64,000 nucleotides of DNA from positions 23,540-87,539 of the forward strand of contig NZ_AONQ01000010.1 of assembly GCF_000342045.1 (NCBI RefSeq). The letters run 5' to 3'. Of this stretch, positions 52,075-61,397 are shown in pieces (position 1 is the stretch's first letter; the number at the start of each line of letters is the position of its first letter). The DNA is from Paramagnetospirillum caucaseum. GTDB lineage: Bacteria > Pseudomonadota > Alphaproteobacteria > Rhodospirillales > Magnetospirillaceae. A model generated the notes under the pieces. That model did not search any database. It saw only the letters and a list, made by a program, of their open reading frames with translations, and was not told the DNA's origin. Made by a program: the position numbers and the translations under genes.

Positions 52075-53414
52075 TGAACCCGCCCAAACCCATGCGCAAG
52101 GTCCGCTGCGCCATCTACACCCGCAAGTCCTCGGAAGAGGGGCTGGAGATGGAATTCAACAGCCTCGACGCCCAGCGCGAATCCTGCGAGGCCTATATCA
52201 CCAGCCAGAAGGCCGAAGGCTGGGTGCCGGTGCCCGACCGCTACGATGATGGCGGCTTCTCCGGCGGCACTCTCGAGCGTCCCGCCTTGAAGCGTCTGCT
52301 GGCCGACATCGAGTCCGGGCTGGTCGATGTGGTGGTGGTCTATAAGATCGACCGCCTGTCGCGATCGCTGATGGATTTCTCCAAGCTGGTCGAGGTGTTC
52401 GACCGCAACGCCGTCACCTTCGTCTCGGTGACCCAGTCGTTCAACACCACCACGTCCATGGGCCGGTTGACGCTCAACATCCTGCTCAGCTTCGCCCAGT
52501 TCGAGCGGGAAGTGATCGGCGAGCGCATCCGCGACAAGTTTGCCGCGTCGCGCCGCAAGGGCATGTGGATGGGCGGCGTCCCGCCTCTCGGTTATGACGT
52601 GGTTGCCCGCAAGCTGGTGGTCAACCAGCCCGAGGCCGATCTGGTCCGCCACATCTTCGACCGCTTCCTCAAGGTCGGCTCCGCCACCCTGCTGGTCAAG
52701 GAATTGAACGCCGCCGGTTACCATACCAAGTCCTGGACCACCCAAGACGGCAAGCACCGCGACGGCGCGCCCATCACCAAGAACTTCCTCTACAAGCTGC
52801 TCGACAACCGGGTCTATCTCGGCGAGGCAGTCCACAAGGGCGAAGTCCATGCTGGCGAGCATCCCGCCATCATCGACCGCGCCACCTGGGACAAGGTGAT
52901 GGCGGTGAAGACCGACAACGCACCCCGTAAGCGGGCCAACGCGGTGCGGTCCTCGACCCCGGCGCCGCTGAAGGGGCTGATCCACTGCGCCCACTGTGGC
53001 CGGGCCATGACGCCGAGCCATACCCGCAAGAAGGGGCGGCTGTACCGGTACTATACCTGCATGAAGGCCATCCATTCCGGCCATGAGTCCTGCCCGGTGC
53101 GCAGCATTGCCGCCGGTGAGATCGAGGCGGCCGTCATCGGACAGGTCCGGGCCCTGCTGCGCGCCCCCGAGATCCGGGCGCGTGCCGAACGGATGGCACC
53201 AACCATGTCGCCGGGCGATCTGCACGCCGCCCTCGATCGCTTCGAGGCACTCTGGGACGAGCTGTTCCCGGCCGAGCAGGCCCGTATCCTCCAGCTTCTG
53301 GTCGAGAGAGTGGCCATCGCCCCAGACGGCGCCGAGGTACGCCTGCGCGCCGAGGGGCTGGCCAGCGTCATCACCGACATTACCGCCCAGGCCGGCGACA
53401 GGAGCGCGGCATGA
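52074..53414 (+). CDS. int: prophage serine integrase (large serine recombinase)
   Basis: A 446-aa protein from the ATG at 52074. The resolvase domain has the nucleophile in AIYTRKSSEEGLEMEFNSLD, VVVVYKIDRLSRSLMDFSKL and FAQFEREVIGERIRDKFAAS. A recombinase domain (about 165-280) and a zinc ribbon follow (LIHCAHCGRAMTPSHTRKKG, then YYTC...C). It should catalyse attP-attB integration of the prophage. It lies at the right end of the phage block and is coupled to DUF2924 upstream and a small HTH protein downstream. Confidence 0.9.
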   Translation: MNPPKPMRKVRCAIYTRKSSEEGLEMEFNSLDAQRESCEAYITSQKAEGWVPVPDRYDDGGFSGGTLERPALKRLLADIESGLVDVVVVYKIDRLSRSLMDFSKLVEVFDRNAVTFVSVTQSFNTTTSMGRLTLNILLSFAQFEREVIGERIRDKFAASRRKGMWMGGVPPLGYDVVARKLVVNQPEADLVRHIFDRFLKVGSATLLVKELNAAGYHTKSWTTQDGKHRDGAPITKNFLYKLLDNRVYLGEAVHKGEVHAGEHPAIIDRATWDKVMAVKTDNAPRKRANAVRSSTPAPLKGLIHCAHCGRAMTPSHTRKKGRLYRYYTCMKAIHSGHESCPVRSIAAGEIEAAVIGQVRALLRAPEIRARAERMAPTMSPGDLHAALDRFEALWDELFPAEQARILQLLVERVAIAPDGAEVRLRAEGLASVITDITAQAGDRSAA

Positions 53415-53815
53415 CCGCCGACATCCGGATCGACACCCTGACCATCCGCGTGCCGCTGACCCTGCGGCGGTATGGCGGGCGCAAGCTGGTGATCGTGCCC
53501 GAGGGAGGGGGCGTTCCAGTCCGGACCAAACCCACCCCCGACGATACCCTGCTGAAGGCGCTGGCCCGCGCCCATCGCTGGAAGCGCATGCTGGAATCCG
53601 GGCAGGTGGCATCCCTGAACGAGTTGTCTGAAGCCGAGAAGATCAGCCCATCCTACATGACCCGAATCTACCGCCTGACCTTGCTGGCCCCCGACATCGT
53701 CGAAACCATCCTCGACGGCCGCCAGCCGCGCACCCTTCAACTGGCCGATCTGATGGACGACATGCCGGTGGAATGGCACCGGCAGCGGGAGATGTTTGGG
53801 ATGGCGACGCGGTGA
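53411..53815 (+). CDS. small HTH protein, candidate recombination directionality factor
   Basis: A 134-aa protein that starts 4 bases inside the integrase end (ATGA). RIDTLTIRVPLTLRRYGGRK and KALARAHRWKRMLESGQVAS lead into a KorB-like helix-turn-helix (SLNELSEAEKISPSYMTRIY), then TLQLADLMDDMPVEWHRQRE. Such proteins follow serine recombinases in many Alphaproteobacteria. Excisionase-like control is plausible but unproven. A truncated second copy of its 3' end lies at 54469-54573. Confidence 0.75.
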   Translation: MTADIRIDTLTIRVPLTLRRYGGRKLVIVPEGGGVPVRTKPTPDDTLLKALARAHRWKRMLESGQVASLNELSEAEKISPSYMTRIYRLTLLAPDIVETILDGRQPRTLQLADLMDDMPVEWHRQREMFGMATR

Positions 53816-53909
53816 CCGGGCGCGCGAATTCCGGCGGGACCATGCATATTGACAAAAGAACGAAATAGAAACACTCTGCGGCAGTCGCCCTTGCCGCAGG
53901 AATACCGCC

Positions 53910-54155
53910 ATGGCCCTCGAAACCTTGTTCATCTGCCAGCCGTACATCCTCGGCAAAAGGGGTGGACTGAAACCTCAGCCGCCCATTTCCTACAAGACCG
54001 AACCACAGGCCCTGCAACGCGCCAGCCGCATGATGGAGGGTGGCAGCGTTGCCGGCGTGGATGTCGTCCGTCAGACCGCTGACCCTGAAATGGGCGATTA
54101 CGACGAGCCTGAGTTTCTGCAGCGTCTGGGGTCCGTGCCGAAGGCCGAAAACTGA
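53910..54155 (+). CDS. small conserved hypothetical protein
   Basis: An 81-aa protein (MALETLFICQPYILGKRGGL, EPQALQRASRMMEGGSVAGV, EPEFLQRLGSVP). Its pattern recurs as a short protein near recombinase cassettes of Alphaproteobacteria; function is unknown. The preceding 94 bases contain an AT-rich promoter-like stretch (ATATTGACAAAAGAACGAAATAG). Confidence 0.6.
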   Translation: MALETLFICQPYILGKRGGLKPQPPISYKTEPQALQRASRMMEGGSVAGVDVVRQTADPEMGDYDEPEFLQRLGSVPKAEN

Positions 54156-54280
54156 ATTGTGATTGGCCATCCTGCCTTTGCCGGCTGGGTGGTCATTGTA
54201 TGCAATTGTTCACGGACGAGCGGGCGGATGCGGTGTAGACATCAGCCGTCGTCAAGAATAGCAGACCTTGGGAGGGGCAA

Positions 54281-54448
54281 ATGCGGGCGCAAGACTTCGG
54301 GCTTGATCGGTGGATATGGGAGCCGTCGCTGGACGATCTCCTCGACGATCCAACCATGCATGCCTTCCTGCTGCGGGATCGCCTTTCCGTCGATCATGTG
54401 CGGACCCTCGTCAGGGAAGTCAGGCAGCGTCTCGCCCGCGCGGCGTGA
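54281..54448 (+). CDS. 55-aa small protein
   Basis: An ATG at 54281 preceded by GGGAGGGG. The frame MRAQDFGLDRWIWEPSLDDL then DDPTMHAFLLRDRLSVDHVR ends at 54448 and codes for a compact helical acidic protein. Similar short proteins with LDDPxMxxLLxRDxVS occur in related genomes near recombinases. Function is unknown. Confidence 0.6.
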   Translation: MRAQDFGLDRWIWEPSLDDLLDDPTMHAFLLRDRLSVDHVRTLVREVRQRLARAA

Positions 54449-54468
54449 AGGCGGCCGGGGTGTAAGCC

Positions 54469-54573
54469 ATGCTCGGCGACCGGCAGATGCGGGCCGTGCA
54501 ACTGGCCGACCTGATGGACGACATGCCGGTGGAATGGAACCAGCAGCGGGAGATGTTCGGGGTGGCACGTTGA
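54469..54573 (+). pseudogene. truncated copy of the directionality-factor gene 3' end
   Basis: The frame LGDRQMRAVQLADLMDDMPV, EWNQQREMFGVAR then a stop matches the last 35 codons of the gene at 53411-53815. The shared run CTGATGGACGACATGCCGGT continues identically to GGAATGG (27 bases in all). The upstream four-fifths of the gene is missing. It is a remnant of a second integrase cassette. Confidence 0.8.
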
Positions 54574-54782
54574 GCTTCTTCCTGGCGTCGGTCTCGAAGT
54601 GCCGGACATGATCCACAGCCGGCATGGCAGACTTTGCCGCTGACTGGCGGCTGCCGGGGGCACAGCGGTCGCCTGTCGCGCCGGGGCCGACGGGCCCTTC
54701 CTGACCCAATGCTGTCGTTCACTGGCCTAGGGCGTGTCGTCAGCCAAGGGCGGCATCGCCAGTGTGTGACGTGATGGCATGA

Positions 54783-57632
54783 TCAACAGATTCCCTTGCT
54801 CCGCCGTGCAAAATCCTCGAACCCAACCAAAGGAAGCGGGTGACTGAAAAAATAGCCCTGATAGGCATGACATCCAGAGTTTGCTAAGAAGTCCCGCTGC
54901 CCGACCGTTTCAACACCTTCAGCGATGACATTTAATCCGAGGCTGTCCGCAAGGGCAACGATGGTCTTGGCTATCGCCGCATCGTTCGGATCGGTAAGGA
55001 TGTCGCGGACAAAGGACTGGTCGATCTTCAACTGGCTCAATGGCAGAAGCTTCAAGTAAGAAAGCGATGAATAGCCGGTACCAAAATCATCGAGGGAGAA
55101 GCTGAACCCGAGATCCTTCAGCCTCCCCATTTTGGCGATGATCTCATCGACGTTCTCCACCAGCATGCTCTCGGTCAGCTCAAGCTTAAGTTTTCGCGGA
55201 TCGGCACCTGTACCGCGTACCACAGCCAGAACCTGCTCAACGAAATCAACTTGGTGGAATTGTTTGGCACTGACATTCACGGCCAAGGTCAGATGGGCCA
55301 TCTCCGAACGCCCCGCCCAAGCGGCGATTTGCGCACAACCGAATTCCAAAACGCGGCGGCCAAGGCTGAGGATTAGCCCCGTTTCCTCGGCCAATGGAAT
55401 AAAGTCCCCGGGTGACACCAATCCTCGCTGGGGATGATGCCACCGAGCAAGAGCTTCGGCTCCCGTCAAAAGCCCCTGACCATCTACCTGAGGTTGAAAG
55501 TAGAGGAGGATCTGATCTTCCTTTATTCCCTCTCGTAAATCCGCTTCAAGAGTGGCACGGGCCTTGATCCTCGCCTGTAACTCGGGGGCAAAAAAGCGTA
55601 AGGTATTTCGCCCTGCTGCCTTGGATTGATACATGGCGATGTCCGCCTGCTTCATCAGTTCATCGATGTTGTCACGTTGGCTCCCAAACAGAGTGATTCC
55701 AATACTCGCTGTGCTAAAAAACAGGCTTCCGGCGATCTGGTAGGGAGCGCCAAGTGTCACGAGGATTTTTTCTCCTACGGCCTTTGCTTGACTGGCAGCC
55801 TCTTCGGAATCCTCGCTCAGGTCTGCCAACAAAACGACAAACTCGTCACCGCCGATTCGCGCAACGGTGTCGGAGCATCTGAAGTTGGCGTATAGGCGCT
55901 TGGCGACTTCCTGCAGTAACAGATCGCCGTTGGAGTGACCATGGGCATCATTTACCCTCTTGAAATCATCTAGATCAACAAATAGCAGGGCACCATCCCG
56001 TTTGGTGCGGGAGCTGGCGGCTAACGCCTGCTTCAATCGATCACTCAAGAGACGGCGATTGGGAAGATGGGTCAGCGGATCAAAGTAGGCCAATTCATTG
56101 ACTTGTTCCTCGATCGCCTTGCGTTTGGAGATATCTCGAAAAATACCAATATAGTGGGTTACCTCACCTGAGGCCTCTTTCACCTGGGTCAGTGTCAACG
56201 ATTCTGGGTAGATTACTCCGTCCTTTCGGCGGTTCCAGATTTCGCCCTTCCACATTCCCTCGCGATTGATGGTTTCCCACATCGTGGAATAGAAGGCCGC
56301 ATCATGACGCCCGGATTTGAGCAGGTTTGTCTTTTGTCCGACAGCCTCCTCGACGGGGTAACCCGTAATCTTTGTGAAGGCTTGATTGACCCGGAGGATC
56401 ACACACTGTGCATCGCTGATGACCATGCCATCCGCAGACTCAAACGAGGCCGCCGCAAGGCGCTGGTTGGTCTCAGCCTGCTTGCGTTCGGAAATGTCGG
56501 AGTAGATCCAAATGCTACCCTCTTGTGGTTGTTTCGGATCAATCGCTCTCCCGGTAAGAACTCCCCAGAAGATTTCCCCGCTGCAACGGCGCAACTGCAA
56601 TTCCTGCTCGAAATTCAGCCCACGCCCAATCACGTCGTAGGCCTTGCGCCCGATGTCTTCGAAAAGCTCATCTGTCGCGTAGAGAATTCTTGTGCTTTGC
56701 CCCAAGGGTTCACCAGGTTCGTAACCGAAAATCTCCTCAAACCGTCGATTACAGGTGATGATGGTGCGATGGCGGATCAGCACGATGCCAACCAGTGCAT
56801 TCTCCAGGATGGCGTCCTTTTCCGCCATGACGGCGGCCATCATGGCCTGATGATGTTTGTGCTCGGAGATGTCACGAATGATGGCGGTGAAAAACTCGTT
56901 CGGACCGAGCGTCCAAGACGAGAGCGACAGCGACAGCGGAAACTCATCGCCATCCTTCCTTCGTCCCACGATCTCGACGGTGGTTCCAATAATTTTGGGG
57001 CAACGGTGGTCCCAATAATTTTTAAAGCCCCGGTTATGGGCTTCAACGTGCCGGTCAGGGATGATCAGGGTCACCGGTTGGCCGATGGCTTCGGCTCTCT
57101 CATGGCCGAACATTCTATGCGCGGCAGGGTTCCAGTTCTGGATGATCCCGTCGGAGTCGCAGGTAATGATGGCATCCTGAGCCGACTCGGTAATGGAGCG
57201 AAAATGAGCTTCGCGTTCCCGCAGAGTGTTCTCGGCCTCTCTCCTCGCCCTAATTTCGGCCACCTCGGCCAAAGCACGGCGGATCGCGGGAACGAGACGC
57301 GTCAGGTTGTCTTTAAGGACAAAATCAATAACACCCTGTTTCAACAGTTCAACCGCCCGCTCTTCCCCAAGGGTGCCGGACACTAGGATGACAGGTAGGT
57401 CGGGGCTTTTGGCGCGAACCTTCGCGAAAACCTCGGAAAATCTCATGCCCGGCAGATTGAAGTCGGACAGCACCGCGTCCCAATGGCCTGTACTCAACGC
57501 CTTCTCAAGCCCATCCAGACGGTCTATTCGTTCACATCGTGTGAGCAGCCCATGCCGCGCAAGATACCGCTCAATTAAGGCGAAATCGGCTGGATTGTCC
57601 TCTATGGACAGCAGGTTCAGCGGCTCATCCAC
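54783..57632 (-). CDS. response regulator with PAS, GGDEF and EAL domains
   Basis: A 949-aa protein. REC domain 1-125 with phospho-Asp57 (VLSDFNLPGM); PAS domains at about 140-260, 275-390 and 395-515; GGDEF domain at about 530-690; EAL domain at about 700-945. The GGDEF motif is intact (RIGGDEF) with the inhibitory RxxD (RCSD) five residues upstream. The phosphodiesterase motifs are intact too (EALARW, DDFGTGYSSL, EGVET). It could both make and degrade cyclic di-GMP. It is the last gene of a three-gene signalling operon. Confidence 0.92.
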   Translation of the reverse strand: MDEPLNLLSIEDNPADFALIERYLARHGLLTRCERIDRLDGLEKALSTGHWDAVLSDFNLPGMRFSEVFAKVRAKSPDLPVILVSGTLGEERAVELLKQGVIDFVLKDNLTRLVPAIRRALAEVAEIRARREAENTLREREAHFRSITESAQDAIITCDSDGIIQNWNPAAHRMFGHERAEAIGQPVTLIIPDRHVEAHNRGFKNYWDHRCPKIIGTTVEIVGRRKDGDEFPLSLSLSSWTLGPNEFFTAIIRDISEHKHHQAMMAAVMAEKDAILENALVGIVLIRHRTIITCNRRFEEIFGYEPGEPLGQSTRILYATDELFEDIGRKAYDVIGRGLNFEQELQLRRCSGEIFWGVLTGRAIDPKQPQEGSIWIYSDISERKQAETNQRLAAASFESADGMVISDAQCVILRVNQAFTKITGYPVEEAVGQKTNLLKSGRHDAAFYSTMWETINREGMWKGEIWNRRKDGVIYPESLTLTQVKEASGEVTHYIGIFRDISKRKAIEEQVNELAYFDPLTHLPNRRLLSDRLKQALAASSRTKRDGALLFVDLDDFKRVNDAHGHSNGDLLLQEVAKRLYANFRCSDTVARIGGDEFVVLLADLSEDSEEAASQAKAVGEKILVTLGAPYQIAGSLFFSTASIGITLFGSQRDNIDELMKQADIAMYQSKAAGRNTLRFFAPELQARIKARATLEADLREGIKEDQILLYFQPQVDGQGLLTGAEALARWHHPQRGLVSPGDFIPLAEETGLILSLGRRVLEFGCAQIAAWAGRSEMAHLTLAVNVSAKQFHQVDFVEQVLAVVRGTGADPRKLKLELTESMLVENVDEIIAKMGRLKDLGFSFSLDDFGTGYSSLSYLKLLPLSQLKIDQSFVRDILTDPNDAAIAKTIVALADSLGLNVIAEGVETVGQRDFLANSGCHAYQGYFFSHPLPLVGFEDFARRSKGIC

Positions 57633-57636
57633 TGCA

Positions 57637-58074
57637 TTATCTCTGCGGCGGTTCGTTGATGGCGATCCAATACACTCCTAGCCGGGATACACTTTCGGCG
57701 AATTCATGAAAATCCACCGGTTTGCGCACAAAGCTGTTTGCCCCATTCTCATAACTGCGTAAACGGTCGCGTTCCTCGTCGGACGAGGTCAGGATGACGA
57801 TGGGCAGCAATTTGGTGCGAGGATCGTTCCGCAACCGCGCCAGCACATCCAGACCACTGATCCGTGGCAGGTTGATGTCCAGCAGAACAGCAACCGGCAG
57901 GTCTGCCGAAGCGCGATGGGTGAACTCACCGGTTGCAAATAAATAGTCGAGTGCCTGCTGGCCGTCACGAACAACGTCTATCCGGTTGGCGACATTGGCT
58001 TTGCGGAGCGCCCGGAGAGCCAACATCTCATCCTGCTCATTGTCCTCAACCATCAGCAGAGTCGAATTCTTCAT
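57637..58074 (-). CDS. Rcp1-type single-domain response regulator
   Basis: A 145-aa receiver with acidic pocket MVEDNEQDE, phospho-Asp66 in VLLDINLPRISG, Thr/Ser in LTSSDEE and Lys in VRKPVDF. The longer loop after strand 2 (YLFATGEFTHRASADLP) is typical of Rcp1-like regulators paired with phytochrome-like kinases. It lies 7 bases from the kinase gene and 4 bases before the GGDEF-EAL gene, so it may pass phosphate between them. Confidence 0.88.
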   Translation of the reverse strand: MKNSTLLMVEDNEQDEMLALRALRKANVANRIDVVRDGQQALDYLFATGEFTHRASADLPVAVLLDINLPRISGLDVLARLRNDPRTKLLPIVILTSSDEERDRLRSYENGANSFVRKPVDFHEFAESVSRLGVYWIAINEPPQR

Positions 58075-58081
58075 AGCTCAT

Positions 58082-59230
58082 TTACCTCATTTTTGACTGC
58101 GGAAGTGAGAACATGAAGGTGGCTCCCGTACCGATGGATGCTTCAGCGGAAATTGTGCCGCCGTGCCGCTGGATGATCCGACCAACTGTCGATAGGCCGA
58201 TGCCGATGCCCGGAAATTCGTCCTGGCGGTGGAGACGCTGGAATGGTGCGAACAGTTTGTCGGCATGGGCCATATCAAACCCAGCACCATTGTCGGAAAC
58301 GCAGATGGTGGTGGCGTCCTCGTCACGTTGCCCGTAGACGCGAATGGTCGGGTCGGCCGCCTTCGCGGAGTACTTCGCTGCATTTTCAAGCAGGTTCTGC
58401 ATCACGAGCTCGATCAACCGGGCATCACCCCAGATCGTCAACCCAGGCTCTATATTCCATGTCGCAGTAGGGTAAGTTCCTGCGGCTTTTATCATATCTC
58501 TCACGGAGGCCGCCAAGGCCGAAACATCTACATTGGTCCTTTGCAATTCCCCGCGCGTAGCGCGGGACAGATGCAGCAAGCCGTCGATCAGGTCGCCCAT
58601 ATGCTTGCCGCCGCGAATAATCTGGGCAAGGTAATGCTGCGCCTCCTTGTCAAGCGTCTCGTGGTGATCCTCGTCCAAGGCAGTACTGAACCCGATCATG
58701 GCCCGCAATGGCGCACGCAAGTCGTGAGAGACGGCATAGGCGAAACTGTCCAATTCGGCGTTGGCGGCGCGGAGTTCCAACTCAGTCTCCCTCAGCGACG
58801 CCTCTGCCGCTCTGCGCTCCACAATCTCCAGACCCAGCGCAGTGTTGGCGGTCGCCAATTGGGCGGCGCTTGGCAAGGAGAGCGCATGAGGGATAAGCGG
58901 CCAGAGGGCAATGGCGGTTAACAATGATACGAGGGCTGTGATCGCCTTGACCATCGCCTGGATACCATAATCCGGCGACCAAAGTGTCCAAAGGTCCGAC
59001 AAGTGACTGGCTGCGCACAGTAGAATAAACAGGGCAAATGCCATCGCCACCCAGCGCAGATAGATGTCTCTACGCTTTACGATATAGACCGCGATTGCCA
59101 CACTTATTGATATGTAGGATGCCGCGATAACTCCATCGGAGACGGCCATTGACCAAAACAATTCTGGGCGCCACGACAAGCAAAAGCCGTGCGGTGTCAG
59201 ACCATTGAGATCTAAAAGATCACCGAGCAT
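58082..59230 (-). CDS. histidine kinase with an ethylene-receptor-like membrane sensor
   Basis: A 382-aa protein from the ATG at 59230 (CAGGAGT in front). Three membrane helices cover residues 30-115. They carry Asp32, SYISISVAIAVYIVKRRD and ILLCAASHLSDLW with Cys72 and His76, the CxxxH spacing that binds copper in plant ETR1. KAITALVSLLTAIALWPLIP follows. A coiled linker leads to the HisKA domain (His169 in AVSHDLRAPLRAM) and the HATPase domain (NLLENAAKYS, DNGAGFD, GIGIGLSTV). It probably phosphorylates the adjacent regulators. Binding of ethylene or copper is inferred. Confidence 0.85.
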   Translation of the reverse strand: MLGDLLDLNGLTPHGFCLSWRPELFWSMAVSDGVIAASYISISVAIAVYIVKRRDIYLRWVAMAFALFILLCAASHLSDLWTLWSPDYGIQAMVKAITALVSLLTAIALWPLIPHALSLPSAAQLATANTALGLEIVERRAAEASLRETELELRAANAELDSFAYAVSHDLRAPLRAMIGFSTALDEDHHETLDKEAQHYLAQIIRGGKHMGDLIDGLLHLSRATRGELQRTNVDVSALAASVRDMIKAAGTYPTATWNIEPGLTIWGDARLIELVMQNLLENAAKYSAKAADPTIRVYGQRDEDATTICVSDNGAGFDMAHADKLFAPFQRLHRQDEFPGIGIGLSTVGRIIQRHGGTISAEASIGTGATFMFSLPQSKMR

Positions 59231-59485
59231 AGGCCACTCCTGTAAGGATGAACTGACCGATGAAATCGATTGAAGCTTTTGCCAGACGCCCATGGTGGTT
59301 CATTGCCCGCACTGTCTTTAGGTATATTAAGCCATAAACACAGCTTCGCCGTCTCCCCCTAAATGAACGGCTCCTCAGGGCACTCAAGGGCCATAGCGGC
59401 CCTTCGCCCGAGAGGCGAAAGTCAGGGCAACAGCGGTCAGTGATAGTGCAGGGTTCGAGCGGCTCAGGCTGATCCACTTCTGCAG

Positions 59486-60550
59486 TTGTGCGTAACGCCG
59501 ATCGCGGCGGCCAAGTCTGGCTTCAGCGAGCGTACCGCGCGGCGGCTCGACCATGACCTCCGCCTTCCATCCCAGAAAAATCCAGAGCGGGCATGGCGGA
59601 CCCGTACCGATCCATTGACCGAGGTTTGGCCACGGGCGTTGGAAATGCTCAAGACCATGCCGGGCATCATGGCCGTCACCATCTTCGAGACCTTGCAGGA
59701 GGAATTCAGCCCAGATGCGGTTCCCGATACGGTGCGCCGGACGCTGGAGCGTCGGGTGGCCGATTGGCAAGCCTTCAATGGCGCGGACAAGGAGGTCTTC
59801 TTCCCCCAGCGTCATGAGCCGGGGCAACAGGCTCAGTCCGACTTCACCGTGGCCGATGCCCTCGGCGTCACCATCGGCGGCGAGCCGTTCCCCCATCGCC
59901 TTTACCATTTCCGTCTGGTCTACAGCGGATGGGAGCACGCCCATGTGATCCTTGGCGGCGAGAGCTTTTCAGCCGTCGCCGAAGGAATGCAGGACGCGTT
60001 GTGGAAGCTGGGCGGCACCACGGTGGAGCACCGCACCGGCTCGCTGTCGGCGGCCTACAAGAACCTCGCCCGCGATGCCCAACTCGACTTCACCAGCCGT
60101 TACAAGGATCTGTGCGACCATTACGGCATGACGGCCACGCGCAACAATCCCGGCGTGGCAAACGAGAACGGCTCGATCGAATCCTCGAACCTTCATATCA
60201 AGCGGCGTCTCGCCCAAGCCCTCCTGCGCCGAGGCAGCCTCGATTTCGAGTCTCTCGATGACTACCGGCGCTTCGTCGATGGCATCTGCGACCGCCATAA
60301 CGCCAGACGTAAAGCCTTGGTGGCCGAAGAGCGGGAGAAACTCAGGCCGTTACCAAAGCGGCGGACGACCGACTTCTCCAAGGTGACGGTGCCCGTCACG
60401 CGCAACAGCACCATCAGCGTTGATCGGGTGCTGTACTCGGTGCCCTCCCGGCTGATTGGGCACAAGCTTGAGGTGCATCTATACGATGACCGCCTTGTTT
60501 GCTTCTATGGAGCCACTTCCGTGGGCACCATGGAGCGTGAAGGCAGCTTT
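59486..60550 (+). pseudogene. istA: IS21 transposase IstA, truncated
   Basis: About 355 residues remain: KSGFSERTARRLDHD (helix-turn-helix), ERAWRTRTDPLTEVWPRALE, the rve catalytic core (QSDFTVADALGVTIG with the first Asp, GNxPGVANENGSIESSNLHI-type region with the last Glu) and FDRVLYSVPSRLIGHKLEVH-like C-terminal beta segment. There is no ATG; TTG at 59486 is the first possible start. The usual last 150 residues are replaced by IS66 sequence at about 60545. Confidence 0.8.
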
Positions 60551-60552
60551 GA

Positions 60553-61005
60553 TCAGGCTGCCTGACTGTTGGCGACGCGCGGTAACGGACGCCAGTTCCA
60601 TGGCAGGAGTTCATCGATCCGGTTGGCGGGATGCCCGGCGATGCGGGCGAGGACGTCGGCCAGCCATGCTTGGGGGTCGACATCGTTCATCTTGGCGGTG
60701 ACGATCAGGCTGTACATGGCGGCGGCGCGCTGGCCACCGCGATCCGAACCGGCGAACAGCCACGACTTGCGGCCCAAAGCGATGCCGCGCAGGGCGCGTT
60801 CGGCGGCATTGTTCGACAGGCAGACGCGGCCGTCGTCGAGGAAGCGGGTGAAGGCGGGCCAGCGCTTGAGCATGTAGTCCATCGCCTTGGCGAGATCATT
60901 GCCGCGCGAGAGCTTGGCGCGCTGTTCGCGCATCCAGACTTCCAGATCGGCGACCAGGGGAGCGCTGAGCTCCTGGCGAATGGCGCGGCGCTGCTCGGCG
61001 GTCTG
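60553..61005 (-). pseudogene. IS66 transposase (TnpC) C-terminal fragment
   Basis: About 150 residues of the IS66 transposase end: [60 protein letters not shown] and [17 protein letters not shown]. The N-terminal three-quarters are absent; upstream of 61005 the frame runs antisense through IstB and is not IS66. It is a dead fragment. Confidence 0.85.
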
Positions 61006-61008
61006 GCC

Positions 61009-61179
61009 AACCAGCCCTTCTCGGCTTGGGGCGACGTATTCCCCGATCCGGCGATGACCGTGGCCTCGATCGACCGTCTTGTCCACCACGCTACCATCAT
61101 CGAAATGAACGGCGAAAGCTACCGGAAGCGAACCGCCGTTGCCCGCGTCAAAGGCAATGACAGCGCCAGCGACAATTAA
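61009..61179 (+). pseudogene. istB: IS21 helper ATPase IstB, C-terminal remnant
   Basis: The plus-strand frame [40 protein letters not shown] then [16 protein letters not shown] and TAA is the conserved end of IstB. Only 56 codons remain, joined on the left to IS66 sequence. The stop lies inside the first terminal repeat copy (61169-61177). Confidence 0.85.
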
Positions 61180-61397
61180 AAACGGCTCATCATCCTCGCC
61201 GGGGTAATTGTCGTTTCGACGGCGTAGCGACAATTACCCTTCCCACCAGATTGTGACCGCAGCGACAATTACCGTAATTGTCGCTGCACTTCCTTATTGC
61301 TGAGCAATGCTTGCTTGTGATAGCGGTATAGGTGCTACTCGACGGTGTCTCATACCGGTCATCCTAATTGTCGCTGACCGGCCACCGTAATTGTCGC
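61169..61397. repeat. seven copies of (G)TAATTGTCGC, IS21-type terminal repeats
   Basis: GCGACAATT at 61169, GCGACAATTAC at 61227 and 61262, and the inverse (G)TAATTGTCGC at 61274, 61365 and 61387, plus one imperfect copy at 61205. They occur in both orientations. IS21 elements carry several repeats near each end for transposase binding, which fits the position after IstB. Confidence 0.7.

Larger units (their letters stand above)
12010..53815. mobile_element. lambda-like siphophage prophage (approximate limits)
   Basis: A continuous block of phage genes: lysis (12.1-13.3 kb), tail (13.3-26.7 kb), head and packaging (26.7-33.8 kb), replication (35.9-49 kb) and a serine integrase cassette (51.4-53.8 kb). 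All head and tail genes have open frames. The limits are set by the terminator after the holin and the end of the integrase cassette; I could not identify attL/attR repeats. No CI-type repressor is evident inside. The recombinase-ParB cassette at 8.5-11.8 kb could be a separate element or an accessory of this prophage. Confidence 0.85.
59447..61397. mobile_element. IS21-family element disrupted by an IS66 remnant
   Basis: From left to right: an open IstA frame lacking its first codons and C-terminus, a 450-base minus-strand IS66 transposase end, the last 56 codons of IstB, and a set of TAATTGTCGC repeats like the multiple terminal repeats of IS21 elements. The order shows an IS66 fragment inside an IS21 copy, with loss of the istA end and most of istB. 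No left terminal repeats are visible, so the left end is deleted. Confidence 0.8.

Noticed and set aside
51972..53612. 546-aa minus-strand open frame opposite the serine integrase
   Set aside because: Antisense shadow; the plus-strand frame has the full recombinase domain set.
56304..57386. 360-aa plus-strand frame opposite the PAS domains
   Set aside because: No motif, and the opposing frame is a well-formed signalling protein.
60553..61233. Whole 226-aa minus-strand frame as an IS66 transposase
   Set aside because: Only residues from about 77 onward are IS66; the first part is antisense to the IstB end.
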